Notes under the pieces: generated by a model
Told to the model about the DNA's origin: nothing
Database searches by the model: none
Seen by the model: the letters and a program-made list of their open reading frames with translations, nothing else
Assembly (NCBI GenBank): GCA_002917775.1
Contig: KZ627154.1
Span: 93,642-157,641 of the forward strand
Reading direction: 5' to 3'
DNA length: 64,000 nucleotides
Origin: Glaciozyma antarctica PI12
Taxonomy: Eukaryota; Basidiomycota; Microbotryomycetes; Kriegeriales; Camptobasidiaceae
Shown here: positions 21,961 through 33,500 of the stretch, in pieces
Position numbering within the stretch: the first letter of the stretch is position 1
How the letters are laid out: each line of letters opens with the position of its first letter
Program-made: the position numbers and the translations under genes

Positions 21961-23077
21961 TTATATAAATCTACAAAGACAGCTGAACATCTTTACTGCA
22001 ACCGAACGCGAGCTCATCGAACCCATTCTCCCCTCGCTCCCTGCTCCAACCCCCATTGCTCCATCCTCCCCAAGCCCCTGGAACAACAACGCCATCTCAT
22101 CCCCCCAAACCCCTCTCACCAAGCTCAGGCGCTCCTCGTTTATGGCAGCAAGATACATCGCAAGCGAGTCTGGGTCGCTCCATTGCGAGAGGGGGAGAAA
22201 GTCGTTAAGAGGAGGTTCGGGGGTGCCGAGCGCGGCTGTTAGGACGGATGTAGGATGAAAGAAATTGGAGGGCGGTTGGGGAGGGAATAGGGCGAGAGGG
22301 GGGGAGAAATCGACGGTGGGGAAGGAAGGGAAGAGGTTGAAGTCGAGGAATTGCTCGTCGAAGATCCTCGGTAGCGATTCGGTGACAGGTACGGGAGGTG
22401 CTGCTGAGGAGAGGGAAAGATAGAGGAGCTGGGAGGTCGAGGGAGGGGTATGGATAGGAGTGTAGAAGGATGAAGGCGGCGAGTAGTCGTAAGAGGAGGA
22501 GAAGGCGTCGGAGGAGGAGGACGAAGAGGAGGACAAATAGGACGTCCAGTCTTGAGCGGGGAAAGGGAACGCCTCAGCGTCGTGGTAAAAGTCCGCGCGT
22601 TGTAAGGGCGACTGAGACTCCTCGGAGCGAGGGGGAGGGGGGAGTGAGGGGGAGGTCGTCCTTGCTTTCTCCTCCGCTGTAGCATCTCCAATATAACGTT
22701 AGAGAAGTCCCAAGATTGACGAGAGAAGATAGCTCGAAAGCTAGCGCACCTAGCATCTTCGCAAGCCCCTCCTCGACCTTAACTCCACGGCGCCTGATCC
22801 TCTTCCCTCTCATCTTCCCCGAGTAATGGCAGACGCAATCGAGCTCCGGTTTTCCCTCGTAATTGTTGGTCCTCAAGCAGGCACTGCAAGCAGGACTCGC
22901 CCCGTTGCAGCGAACTTTACGACGTCGACTGTCCCCGCAATGCATCAGTTGGCTAACTCGTTCCCAGGTCGAGGAGAGAGATACCCACCAGCAGTCGCAG
23001 GCTAAGCCCTTCTCCAGCTGGTCGTGGTGGTGAATCTTGCGGCCGGCAGTGCTGGAAGTACGTCGAGGTGGTGCCAT
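21961..23077 (-). CDS. Zn2Cys6 transcription regulator (second of a related pair)
   Basis: Exons 23077-22989, 22928-22750 and 22676-21961 encode 327 residues. The start MAPPRRTSSTAGRKIHH resembles the neighbouring regulator (both share SSTAG and a Lys/Gly-Leu-Ala-Cys approach). The zinc cluster is ACDCCRRRKVRCNG / PACSACLRTN / DCVC, with correct CX2CX6C spacing once intron 1 (donor GTGGGT) is removed. A basic stretch (KMRGKRIRRRGVKV) follows. The rest is Ser-rich with hydrophobic-acidic patches (FDEQFLDFNLFPSF, FPAQDWTSYLSSSS), which fit an activation domain. No fungal-specific TF domain is seen. The last intron uses an acceptor ACAG at 22677 with a CTAAC branch point. The targets are unknown. 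Confidence 0.82.
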
Positions 23078-24125
23078 CTTGCGAGATGGGAGAAGGAGGA
23101 AGAGAGGGAAGCTGTCGAGTCTTCCCGTTTTCGCTCCTTCTCACTCGGTATCGTCTGGAGGGTACTCGGAACTTTTCCAGAGAGCAACAGAAGATAGGGA
23201 GAGCCACTCGCCGGTCCCGAGTTGATATCCGTTCAGCGTCCTAAAGGAACCCCGTCCTCGGTGTTGGTTCCCTCGCTCTTCCGCCACCTTCCAGAAGTGA
23301 AACTCCTCCCAGAGCCTGCAAATTATTCATCACCGACGAAGATGTAACCCTCTTGCGCTTTGGGTATTGAGTTCCAGGGCACGCAGGGAAGAAAGCACCG
23401 GAGCACCGGAGAACGACAGAGGAGAGGTCTTGCGAGATGCGACGTAGCAGGGCCTCCCTTCGTCGACGGATATCAATGATGCGAAGCTGGAGAGGTCACC
23501 GCCTAATATAGCCCAACGACGTGAACACTCTCGTCCCTTAGGCTTAGAGGGCCAGCGACGCCGGAGATAGCGAGCAGATCACAACGAGTCACAACGCCTC
23601 AGGACGACGCTCGACAGCGAGCAGCACGACGGTCGCCCTCCCGGTCGCCCCTCGCTTGCGACTCACGCAGAGCAGTCCCAGCAGAAGTGCAGAAATGCTC
23701 AGTCTCGAAACGCGAGCGGGAAAAAATACGAGGCCGCAGAGGTGGGTCTCGTCCGGAGAGTGAGAGCAGGCGACGACGTCAAGAGAGCAGTATCGCAGCG
23801 CCTGCACGTTCTGAAGCAGCGGAATGTGGTCCTCATGGAACGAACCTGCGCCCATCTAGCTCTTCTCCCTCCCCGTCCTAAAAACGGCGAACGTGCTCCG
23901 CGAGAGCGGAGCTGGGAAGGAGCTGTTTCAAGAGCGGACGGCAGGCCAGATTAAGGACGCCTAGTTTGGTCTTCGAGTTTTGAAGGACTGGAACTTCATT
24001 CTGTGGGGAGTGCTTGCGCGAGAATGAAGCCTGTCTTTTGCTCGGGGAGGGGTGGGGGTGGAGACGAAGAGAGCGGTGGAGGGGAACAGAGGAGGGGAAG
24101 AGGGCATAGGAGCAGGTAGAAACGA
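23078..24125. other. Intergenic region
   Basis: About 1 kb between the second Zn2Cys6 gene and the 3' end of RAI1, both on the minus strand, holding the Zn2Cys6 promoter. Only short open frames without motifs are present, and I see no RNA gene or repeat. Confidence 0.5.
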
Positions 24126-25971
24126 CTAGCGTTGCAGAAAAATACCGCCGTACGAAGCTGGAGCAGGGGTTGGAAGAGTCGTCGGCGGCGTTGGCGCGTT
24201 CCTGCACCGGCTTATCAGCGACAGCTCACCCCCATCGCACATACACGACTCACCTCTCCCTCTCCCTCCTCCTCTCCCTCATTCCCTGCACCCATCGCTC
24301 CAACAACATCCCCACCCTCCTCTCCCCACTCTTTCCCCCCACAACATCCTTCTCCACCTCCTCCCTCCCGACCTCCCTCAGCACCACCTCCGCCCTCCCC
24401 ACCTCGAACGTAATCCTAAATACCGGCCACTCCCCCGCTTCTCCACCCTCGAACCGTTCCTGTGCCGCACGCGTCGAGGGGTGGTCCGAGATTTGAGAAT
24501 GGAGGAACGCGAGGAGGGTGCGGGCGGAGGCGAGGCAGGCGAGAGGGTCCCAGGCGTGGGGTTTACCGCGGACACTGGTGGAGGAGTGGGTCAGCGAGGA
24601 GGGGGGTGAGAGAGGGAGGAGGACGGACAGGCGGGGGATCTCGAGAGTGCGGAAGGTCTGGAGAGCAGTGAGGATTCCGGGGCGGGTGCGGAAGCCGACG
24701 ATGACAGTGGGGACGCCGAGGAGAACTTTGGGGAGAGTTAACGAGGAGAGTGGCGGAAGGGGAGAGGGACAAACAGGATTGAACGTAATGCTTGAGGAGC
24801 TTTTGGCTGCGAGCGAGTTTAGGAAGGGAGCGGTGAGCGAAGGGAGGAAGCGTACCGCTCAAAGGAGACTTCGTCCCGAGGACTCGAAATGACAATGTTG
24901 GTCTTGAGCTCTACAAAGTCGTCCGTCTTGGGCGCCTTCCCATCCCTCCTCGGCACGACACAGTCCACCAGTCCACCCGAGGATCGCACGAAAGCCGCCG
25001 AGGTTCGTCTTGACAATGCTGCACCACTGAACGTTCGTATTGGGCGGATCAAATGTCGGTGGAGCGTGGCGAGGAGCGGAGGGCGAGGAGGTGCAGTACG
25101 CTTCGAACGAATAACCGTAGTAAGACTGGAGCTTGTACGAGGATTCCGAGGCCGCTTTGGCTGCGATTTTGGCTGGCGACTTGGCTTCTTCAAGGTATAG
25201 AGTTCCCTGTGGTACAGTCTTAGCGGAAGTCGCACCTCAGAAGAGAGAGAGATAGAGGACGCACGTCGATGACCATCGCATTCATCTCCCAGCCCTCTGC
25301 TCGCCCCCGACTCGCTCCTTCGACCTCGTAAACCGCCAGCATCAGCTTTGTCATCACTGAATCACTGCGTTAGCTGTTGCGTTCCTGCCCTATCCAGGTG
25401 CACTCACTCCCTCGCCAAGTAATCACCGACGTCTTCCCCAGCAGCTCGCTCGCCATCCCTGTCGTATCTCCCTCGACCCAGCTCGTCAACCTGTTCGCAC
25501 TTTGATGAGCTCCACTCCTGCAGAAGCTTCGGCGCAAACTCACGTGTCCAGCATCGCGTCGAGCCCCTCGTCCTCCTTGTCCTCTCTCCACGTACACTCC
25601 TCGTACCCCCGATTCAAGTCTGCCCCCAATACTGGCTCCACATAGTGTTCAAGCGCAGCATTCTTCTCCCCGTTCAGCAAGAGCTCTCGAGTGGGAGAGT
25701 ACGAGAACGAAGTGAGGTGGAGTGGAAGCTGGAAGGCGGTTGGAGGAGCACCGCGAGGGGTGTAAGTCGCTGGAGGGTGGATGGGGATGCTGGTGAAAGG
25801 GTGCGAGAGGGGAATGGGGTCTTGTCGAGACTGGGAGAGTGTGGCGAGGGCTGTTGGCGGAGGAGAGGCTGGGCGAGCTGGGAGAGACGGAGGCAGCGGG
25901 AGTGCCGGTGGGGGTGGAGTGGCACGTCGAGGTCGTTTCCGAGGTCGTTCTTCAGCCTGATCAGGCTCCAT
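24126..25971 (-). CDS. RAI1: RAI1/DXO decapping nuclease, with an apparent one-base frame break
   Basis: Exons 25971-25544, 25490-25408, 25356-25265, 25206-24856, 24806-24775, 24725-24629, 24574-24254 and 24201-24126 fit about 492 residues. Family motifs are YTPRGAPPTAFQLPLHLTSF, NRGYEECTWREDK, VITWRG, GWEMNAMVIDGTLYLEE, then VQWCSIVKTNLGGF, VDCVVPRRDGK, the catalytic-type DFVELKT, and QKLLKHYVQSFLLGVPTVIV. Rai1 partners the nuclear 5'-3' exonuclease Rat1/Xrn2 and removes incomplete caps. The frame breaks at a GGG (24975-24977), just before GGLVDCVVP; one base fewer restores one frame, and the summed exon length is one base too long. The last intron (24253-24202, donor GTGAGT) is optional: if retained, the protein ends at 24250. 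The start codon is 114 bases from that of SYF1, on the opposite strand. Confidence 0.85.
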
Positions 25972-26085
25972 CTTATTGAGCTGTTGAGGAGGAGGACAAC
26001 CCAGCAGCCGAGCTGAGAGCGGGGAGACTTCGCGAAAACGAACGGGCTGGCGGTTCTCCTCCACACCACGCCGCCGACGACGACG
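25972..26085. promoter_or_regulatory. 114-bp divergent promoter between RAI1 and SYF1
   Basis: The start codons of RAI1 (minus, 25971) and SYF1 (plus, 26086) are 114 bases apart. Both are RNA-processing genes with well-supported N-termini, so the segment must hold both leaders and the shared promoter. A GACGACGACGATGG context precedes the SYF1 ATG. Confidence 0.75.
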
Positions 26086-27271
26086 ATGGGAACGTACACC
26101 GCCCTTGTGGCACCCTTCCCGCTCACCTCGCCTATCCCAACGGCCACCTCCGTCCCCGGCCTGATCAACAACGAGCACCTCTCAATCGAACACGACCTCT
26201 CGCGCAACCCTGACCAGATCACCCGCTGGAACCAGTACATCTCGACCATCAAGGACGAGGTGCTCGCAGCTGAGCTCGGCGCACGCGGAAAGGCGAGCGA
26301 GTTGGAGGAGGCAGTACTCGGGATCAAGCTGTCGACGCCAGAGGGCCGGCTGGGCCTGCAAAGGCTGACGGACGTCTACGAGCGCGCGATCAAGCAGTTC
26401 CCCCGCTCGTTCAGGCTCTGGAAGGAGTACCTGGCCGTCCGCTCGTCGTACGTGCTCGGCAAGGCGGGAAAGCCGCTCAAGCTCGAGGCGCCCAAGAAGA
26501 AGAGGGGAGATGACGGGCAGGGGAGGAGTATGGTCGAGTGGCTCGAGGCGGGCAAAGGAGAGGTTGAGGAGCTGCAAGAGGGAGAGCGGGACGTCGAGTC
26601 CGAGTGGGCGGGAGGGCTTGACGGCGTTGTTGGGTGGGAGGAGTGGAGGTCTCTAGCAGCAGCTCATGAGCGTGCTCTCATGTGGTTGCCCACTGTGCGT
26701 TCCTTCCCATTCAATATGCTGGACACACGCTGACTACGCCCGACTGCAGATGCCCCGACTCTGGCTCTCGTACCTCACCCTCTTCACCCACCCTTCGTGC
26801 CCCGCCGCCCTCTCCCACTTTCACGCCCGCAAGACGTTCGACCGCGCTCTCCGTTCCCTCCCCCCGTCTATGCACGAGCGTATCTGGCACGTTTACCTCC
26901 CCTGGTCCGAATCCATCGGCGGTGAGACGGCCATCCGCGTTTGGCGTCGCTACCTCCTCGTACGTGCCTCCTCGCTTCGAACGAACGCCAGCTAACCCGC
27001 GCGCGCGCACAGGTTGACCCCACTCCGACGCACCACTACGTCCACCTCCTTCTCTCCCTCGACCCTCCTCGCCCTCTCGAAGCAGCCAAGCTCCTCCTCG
27101 GCCTCTCCCGCCGCGCAGCAGCAGGCACGTACAAAGATCCCGAGGGCAAGTCGGCCTACCAGCTGCTTGGCGAGTGGCTCGAGGTGTGCGAGAAGTATCC
27201 CGAGGAGACGGGTGTGCCGAGGGAGGAAAGCGAGCGGTTGGGGAGGGAGAGGGAGGACCGGGAGAGGGAGA

Positions 27272-27304
<33 letters not shown>

Positions 27305-29591
27305 CGAAGGGGGACGAGGTCGGCAAGGTTGGGGATGCGAGTACTTCGGCCAAAGCGTACGACCCTTCGAGCGATGCGACTTCGGCTCTCCTCCTCGACG
27401 TCGAAGGCATCGTTCGTACGGAGGGGATCGCCATCTACCGCGATCAGGCTGGCAGGCTGTGGACGGGACTCGCGACGTACTGGATCAAGAAGGGCGAGTT
27501 CGACCTCGCGACCGCTAAGTTCGAGGAAGGGATTCGCACCGTCCTCACCCTGCGCGACTTTACCCAGATCTTCGACGCGTACGCCGAGTTCTCGGAGAGC
27601 TACATCTCGGGTCTTATGGACGGCTTGGCGGATGCGGACGAGGAGGACGTCGAGAGCGACGAGAAGGAGATGGACGAGTGCATGAAGCGGTTCGAGGAGC
27701 TCATGGATCGGCGACCATTCCTTGTCAACGAGGTCCTTCTGCGGAGGAACCCCAACGACGTTCAAGAGTGGGAGAAGCGGGTTGCCCTGCACGGAACCGT
27801 CGACACAAAGGTGCGTTCCCTCGCTCCCCTTTCTTGCACGTGAGCTGACCTCACTCCCCGCACAGGTCGCCGAGACGTACACCAAGGCGACCAAGACGAT
27901 CGTCCCTCGCAAAGCCACCGCCAACTTCCACTCGCTCTGGGTCCATTTCGCAAAGTTCTACGAGCAAGGCGGCGTCGCAGGAGAAGCCGAGGCGGACCTC
28001 CCGAGCGCGCGCAAGATCTTCGAAAAGGCCGTCGCGGTGCCGTTCAAGAAGGTCGACGAGCTGGCCGAGGTGTGGTGCGAGTGGGCGGAGATGGAGGTTC
28101 GGAATGAGTGAGTGGTTCGAGTGCGTGCGGGAGTGAGGAGGGAGCTGACTGAGGTTGCAGGAACTACGACGAGGCGATCAAGGTTATGCAGCGCGCGACG
28201 CAGGTGCCTAGGAAGACGGGCGTCAGCTTCCACGACGAGGTACGTTCCGTTCCCGCCATCATACGCTGGAACTTCGCTGATGCTCTCGCACGGCAGACCC
28301 TCTCCCCGCAAGCTCGCCTCTTCAAGTCCCTCAAGCTCTGGTCCTTCTACGTTGATCTCGAGGAGTCGATCGGCACAGTGGATACCACCAAGGCCGTCTA
28401 TGACAAGATCTTTGAGCTCAAGATCGCCAACGCTCAGATCGTCATCAACTTTGCCAACTTCCTCGAGGAGAACGAATATTGGGAGGAGAGCTTCAAAGTG
28501 CGTTTCGTTCAGGCTATGCAGAGACGGGCGGAAGCTGACGAGGCTTGCAGGTCTACGAGCGTGGAGTCGACCTCTTCACCTACCCCATCGCGTTCGAGAT
28601 CTGGAACACCTACCTCTCCAAGTTCATCAAGCGATACGTGCGTCCTTCCCATTCCCTCCATCTACCACGCCGACTGATGCACGTTGAACAGGGCGGCGAC
28701 AAGATTGAGCGAGCTCGAGACCTCTTCGAGCAGGCTCTCGAGAACTGCCCGGCCAAGTTCGCAAAGCCGCTTTACCTCATGTACGGCAAGATGGAGGAGG
28801 AGCACGGACTCGCCAAGCGTGCGATGAGCGTTTACGACCGCGCGACGCAAGCCGTCGAGAATATCGACCGGATGGAGGTACGTCGCTCCCCTCTCCGTCC
28901 CAGTTCCCTACTGACCCTCGCGCGCAGATGTTTACCTACTACATCGCCAAAGCTACCGCCAACTTTGGTCTCCCCGCCACGCGTCCGATCTACGAGCGTG
29001 CGATCGAGAGCCTTCCCGACAAGCAGACGGCCGAGATGTGCCTTCGCTTCGCAGCGCTCGAACGCAAGCTCGGCGAGATCGACCGTGCGCGCGCCATCTT
29101 TGCGCACGCGAGTCAGTTCTGCGATCCCAGGGTACGTTTCCTTCTCTCGTTCTCGCTGGGAGCACGCGGCTGACGGCGGTGCAGACGAACCCCGATTTCT
29201 GGACGACCTGGAACAGCTTCGAGATCGAGACAGGTTCCGAAGACACCTTCCGCGAGGTGCGTTGCTCTCTCCATTTCCTCTCTCCACTGCTAACCACAAC
29301 GCGACGCAGTTCCTCCGCATCAAGCGCGCCGTCCAAAGCTCCTTCAACACCGAATCCTCCTACCTCGCCGCAAAAGCCGCCCAAGTCAAGGCCGGTGGAC
29401 CCGCCGCCGAAGAGGCGGTTCATGGAGGAGTGGACGTCGACCCGATGGCGGCGTTGGACGCTGCGATGGGGGGTAAGAAGCCGGCGTTCGTGGCGGCTAA
29501 AGAGAGGACGACGTTGCAGGGGACCGAGACGGAGCAGGTCGTCGAGAATGCGGATGAGATTGCGTTGGATGAGGATGATGATGAGGAGTGA
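26086..29591 (+). CDS. SYF1: Pre-mRNA splicing factor Syf1 (HAT-repeat protein of the NineTeen complex)
   Basis: Eleven exons sum to 989 residues with exact phases. The protein is built of HAT (half-a-TPR) repeats with the usual W..Y and aromatic/Pro positions: RWNQYISTIKDE, LWKEYLAVRSSYV, RLWLSYLTLF, IWHVYLPWSESIG, LWVHFAKFYEQGG, VWCEWAEMEVRN, LWSFYVDLEESIGTVD, IWNTYLSKFIKRYGG, LRFAALERKLGEIDRARAIF and FWTTWNSFEIETGSED. The end is acidic (DEDDDEE). Length and the order of motifs match Syf1/XAB2, a scaffold of the Prp19-associated complex needed for spliceosome activation. An in-frame GAGCAG repeat (around 27269-27305) adds an EQEQEQ stretch in the loop before repeat 5. It shares a 114-bp promoter with RAI1. 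Confidence 0.95.
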
Positions 29592-29872
29592 GGGCGGTGT
29601 GGAATTTATTGAAGTGTTGCGAGCAGCGCGAGAAGAGAGAAGAGCGAGAGGGAGCGAACAGAGCCTGCTTCAGCACAGTGGCACCAGTTAACGAGTGTGA
29701 TAACCAGAGCGTCCTGTTCTGTTCTACAGTAGCACTTCGTGGTCCTCGAAAGCCCTAGGCGCGGTACCGAACGAGGCAAGCGAAGCAGAGGTACCGGAGC
29801 AGGAAGTCTCTCTCAACGCCATTGACGCGACGCGGGAGCTTGCCATCTCGGCTGGTGCATGCGATTCAGCTG

Positions 29873-30214
29873 CTACGCCCCACCCCTGTCTTCCCACGCC
29901 TTCTTCAGCAACCAATGATGCCTCCTCGTCAAAAGCCTTAAATCGACCTCGATCCTCCCCTCCGTGCTCCTCCCCTGATTCTCCTGCGCGACGGGGGTCT
30001 GCTTCGGAGAGCTCTGGTGCGTGGAAGAGGGGAGGGAGCTCGCAGGTGGCTTGGTGGTTGCAGTTCGAGCGGGAGAGAAGGCTCGCGAGGACGCGAGGGG
30101 GAGGTTTGGGACGGAGGTTGAGTGGTGGAGGAAGAGCGAGTTGCGGCGCGAAAGGGAGAAGGGGTTGGTGCAGCGGCGATCGGGAGCTGGGGTGGTGGGC
30201 TGGGGCGACGACAT
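29873..30214 (-). CDS. Hypothetical small protein, 113 residues
   Basis: A single open frame begins MSSPQPTTPAPDRRCTNPF and continues SLSRRNSLFLHHSTSVPNLP, then SEGRIEVDLRLLTRRHHWLL-like sequence (residues about 86-105) and ends KKAWEDRGGA. The N-terminal half is Ser/Arg/Pro-rich with few acidic residues, and the C-terminal part has a short amphipathic, Arg/His-rich segment that looks more coding than chance. No family is recognised. A longer overlapping frame on the same strand (29724-30449) is compositionally poorer. The gene lies alone between SYF1 (plus) and VTC4 (minus). Confidence 0.4.
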   Translation of the reverse strand: MSSPQPTTPAPDRRCTNPFSLSRRNSLFLHHSTSVPNLPLASSRAFSPARTATTKPPASSLPSSTHQSSPKQTPVAQENQGRSTEGRIEVDLRLLTRRHHWLLKKAWEDRGGA

Positions 30215-30503
30215 GTGGGTGTGGAAGGAAGAAAGGAGCGAGAAACGCTTTCGAGGAGAAGAAGGGGGCCTCGCGAGGCAGCCGCGTTCTCGGAGTCCGA
30301 ACCAGCGCGACTGAGAGCGAGAGGGGAATCAGTGCAGCGATTCGTTGCCTCGTCTCAGCTTGGGGGAAGAAAGCTATCGAAAGAAGCTCCAACGCCTGAT
30401 CATCGTCCAGCGGCGAGCAAGGCGGCCGAGAGAAGATACAGAACTGCATGGTGTATAATTGCTGGGAATCACTCCTCCTCCTCCTCCTCCTCGAAAGTGC
30501 AGA

Positions 30504-33500
30504 CTAGAAGCCCGCCCTCATCCTCAACGAAAAGTTGACGATGACAGCGAGGAGTAGGACGCCACAAAGGACCGTCGGGCCGAACCAATCGTGGTAGTTG
30601 ACCGCCTCGCGATTCCTGCGATGGCGTGGTCAGCGAGTGAACCGCTATAGAAAGAGCAGGGAGAACGAACCTGATCTTGAAGACGCGCCAGACGAAGGTG
30701 TAGGCCGTGTAGAGGATGGAGACGAGCGCGACGGTCGTGAAGGATGCGGCAGCGGCGAGGGCGATGTCGTCTGCGAGCGCCGAGAGGTCAGCCGGCTTCC
30801 CACGCCCGTAGGGATGGTGAGAACGCACCATGAGGATCCGAGAACGACAAGATCCCAATCCCGATAGCCGATACGACGACCGAGAACTCGAGCCACGAGA
30901 GCACTGCGCCCACCAGTTCATCAGCACCTCCTCACCGCCACGGAAAGAGAGACGACTCACTCGTCCTCTCGTTCGCGAAATACACCTTAGGCTCAACCCT
31001 CACCGGCACCGCCATCCTCTTCCCCTGCTGTGCCCTAAACGACGAAACATACTCGACCCTCCCCTGCCTCAACGAAACCCCCGACGTTCCCGCCTCCTCC
31101 CCAACCGGCGCCTCCCCCGTACCCGTATTCAACTCCCTCTCCCCATCCCTCTCGATCCTCGAATTCAGCAACTTGCTCAAATTCGCCGGCGTGAGTTTCG
31201 TAAACATCTCCTTCGCCGCTCCGACCGTTCGAGGTTTCGGCGTAGGAGCCTTGTTGGCGGGATCGTCTCGAAACGCTTTCGCCTCCGCAGCGACTTGAGC
31301 AGGGAGGTCCGCCCACCCCGCTTCGTCGCTCGCGACAGCTGCGAAACGGTCCGAATCCTCCTCCTCGTCGTCTGAGACGGGCTCGGTGTAGTGCTCGAGC
31401 GCGACGTCGCCGGATTGAGTGTCGGAGGGAGTGGCGGAGAGGGAGTTGGAGTGGGTGGTGGCGGGGCGTTGAATTTGAGCTTTGCGAGTGGCCGGCTTGC
31501 GGATGTCGGTCCTGTGCCGTCGTCGTCAGCGGGGTCAAAGAGGAGCTGAGAGAGGAAGAACGTACTCCATCTGAGGTAGCCAGAACGGAACTAGGTCGAC
31601 ACGATTCGGGAGTAGCGTCGCGCAGCCTGCATCGCCAAATCAGCTCCCCTCCTTACTCACCGAACCGAAAACGACTCACCATGAATGAACTTGGAGAACT
31701 TCGGCACCGCCTCGACCAAATGACTCGACAGCAGTTCCCTAACCCAATCCGGCGGTTCCTGCCCCGCCTGCGTCTGCAACTTGACCTCCAGAACTCCGTA
31801 CGGGAACAGCTCCTTGTCCTCCTTCGGCAGCTGATCGAACGGGAAATCTATCCCGATGTCCATCCGGCGCCAGTTATCGCCTGAACGACGTACGCCGTCC
31901 CAGTTGTCCTCGCGGATGAGGGAGAGTTGCGTGTCGAAGGAGATGCGGACGCGAGCGTCGCCGGGGAGTTGGAAAGCCGTGCGAGAGTAGAAAGTGCGCA
32001 TGACTGCCACGTTGGAAGTTAGCTGCGTTTCTACGACGAGGAGAAGGAACGCACCAGGCTTGAGTCCCTTGTTGATGACGGCAGCTTGGACCTCCCTCGC
32101 GAGCTTGATCATCGAATCGACCTCCTTATCACTCTTCTTCCCCCGCTTGCGAAGGTTCTCAAACGTCTCGTCCATCGTGAACGTCCCAGCTAGGAACGCG
32201 TTCAGGTTCTCCTCCTTGATCGGGAAACGCGCCTTGACACTCTTCTCCCCCGTCCAGTCCTCCCTATGCGTCTTGCGCTCGACCTACCCACGTCAGTGTG
32301 CGTTGCGCTGGGAAAGGAGGGGACGAACAAAGATCGTCTTGACGTCCATCCCACCGTACCACCGCATACGAATCGCTTCGGCTCCCTCCGTCTTCTCGAG
32401 TCGACCGAGGTAGAGGTCGAGAGCTTCGTTGTCGAAATAGATGGAGGAGATCGCTGCGTCGGCTTGCTCGAACTGCTTTTCGGGGTTGAAGACTGTGTGA
32501 GATCGCGTTAGCAGCCGAAGAACTCCACGCAGGCGGAACGCACCGAGGACGGGAAGGTGCTTGAGGATGACGAGTTTGAGCTGAACGTAGTTATCCGGAT
32601 GCACCTGCTCTCCGCATCAGCTCCCATCCCCCTCACTCCCTCCCAAACAGCAACGCACCCAGTACTTGGTAGTCTGCCTCACGAACGCGCTCTGCTCCCC
32701 CCCAGCACTGCTATCTCCCATGACGGGGTTCCCCCTCGTTCGAACGAGGTTATAGAGCCGCGAGAGCTGGACGATCAAGGCGTCGTAGTTCTCCTTGTAG
32801 AAGGGCCGCTTGTCGAGGTATTCGCGCATGAAGGGGCCGCGAAGGGCGAAACCAGTCTTTTTCTGCGGGACGAGCGTGAGTGGTCGTTCGGGAGTTGAGC
32901 GACGAGACGGACGTCGTGCTTCTTGACGATCTTAACGAAGCCGGTGTAGTTGAGATGCGAGAAATGACCTGCGCGAGGACCGTCAGCTCTCGCTCGTCGT
33001 CAGCTTCGAGCAGGCGACGCACCGAGATCATGCACGTCGGCAATGACATTCGCGAGGTCCTCCTCCAAGTCGACGAACCGATCCTCCGTCTCGTCGTCCG
33101 AGATATCGCTCACGCCATCATCAAAGTCCTCTCCCTCACCCTCGTCCGGGTCACCAGAGACAGGTCGAGGCGCAGCGTTGGAGATGAGGAGCTTGACCTG
33201 GTCCTCGTACGACGTGATCAAATCCGTGAGCTCGGCGATCTACCCATCCGTTAGCTCACGCCAGCGCTTCACCGAGGAACGAAGACGCACCTTTCCTTCT
33301 TGGAACTTGACGACCTTGTCGAGCTCGCTGTCGAGTGCGCGGATAAAATCCGCTTCGTCCGTGTCGTCCCACTTGTGGTTCTCTTGTCGGTCCTTGACGA
33401 ATCGCTTCAATCCAGAGTCTGCGCGCGGGGTCAGCGAAGGAAGAGCGAAGCGCGGAGAGGAGGCGCGACGTACAGTCGATGTAGGAGGCTTGCCAGTCCT

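Noticed and set aside
24975-25020. A short intron with donor GTGCGA as explanation of the RAI1 break
   Set aside because: Every available acceptor leads to the wrong frame and would remove the conserved GGLVDCV segment.
27269-27305. GAGCAG repeat in SYF1 as a mobile or structural repeat
   Set aside because: It is an in-frame microsatellite coding for an EQ run in a loop, which is ordinary low-complexity variation.
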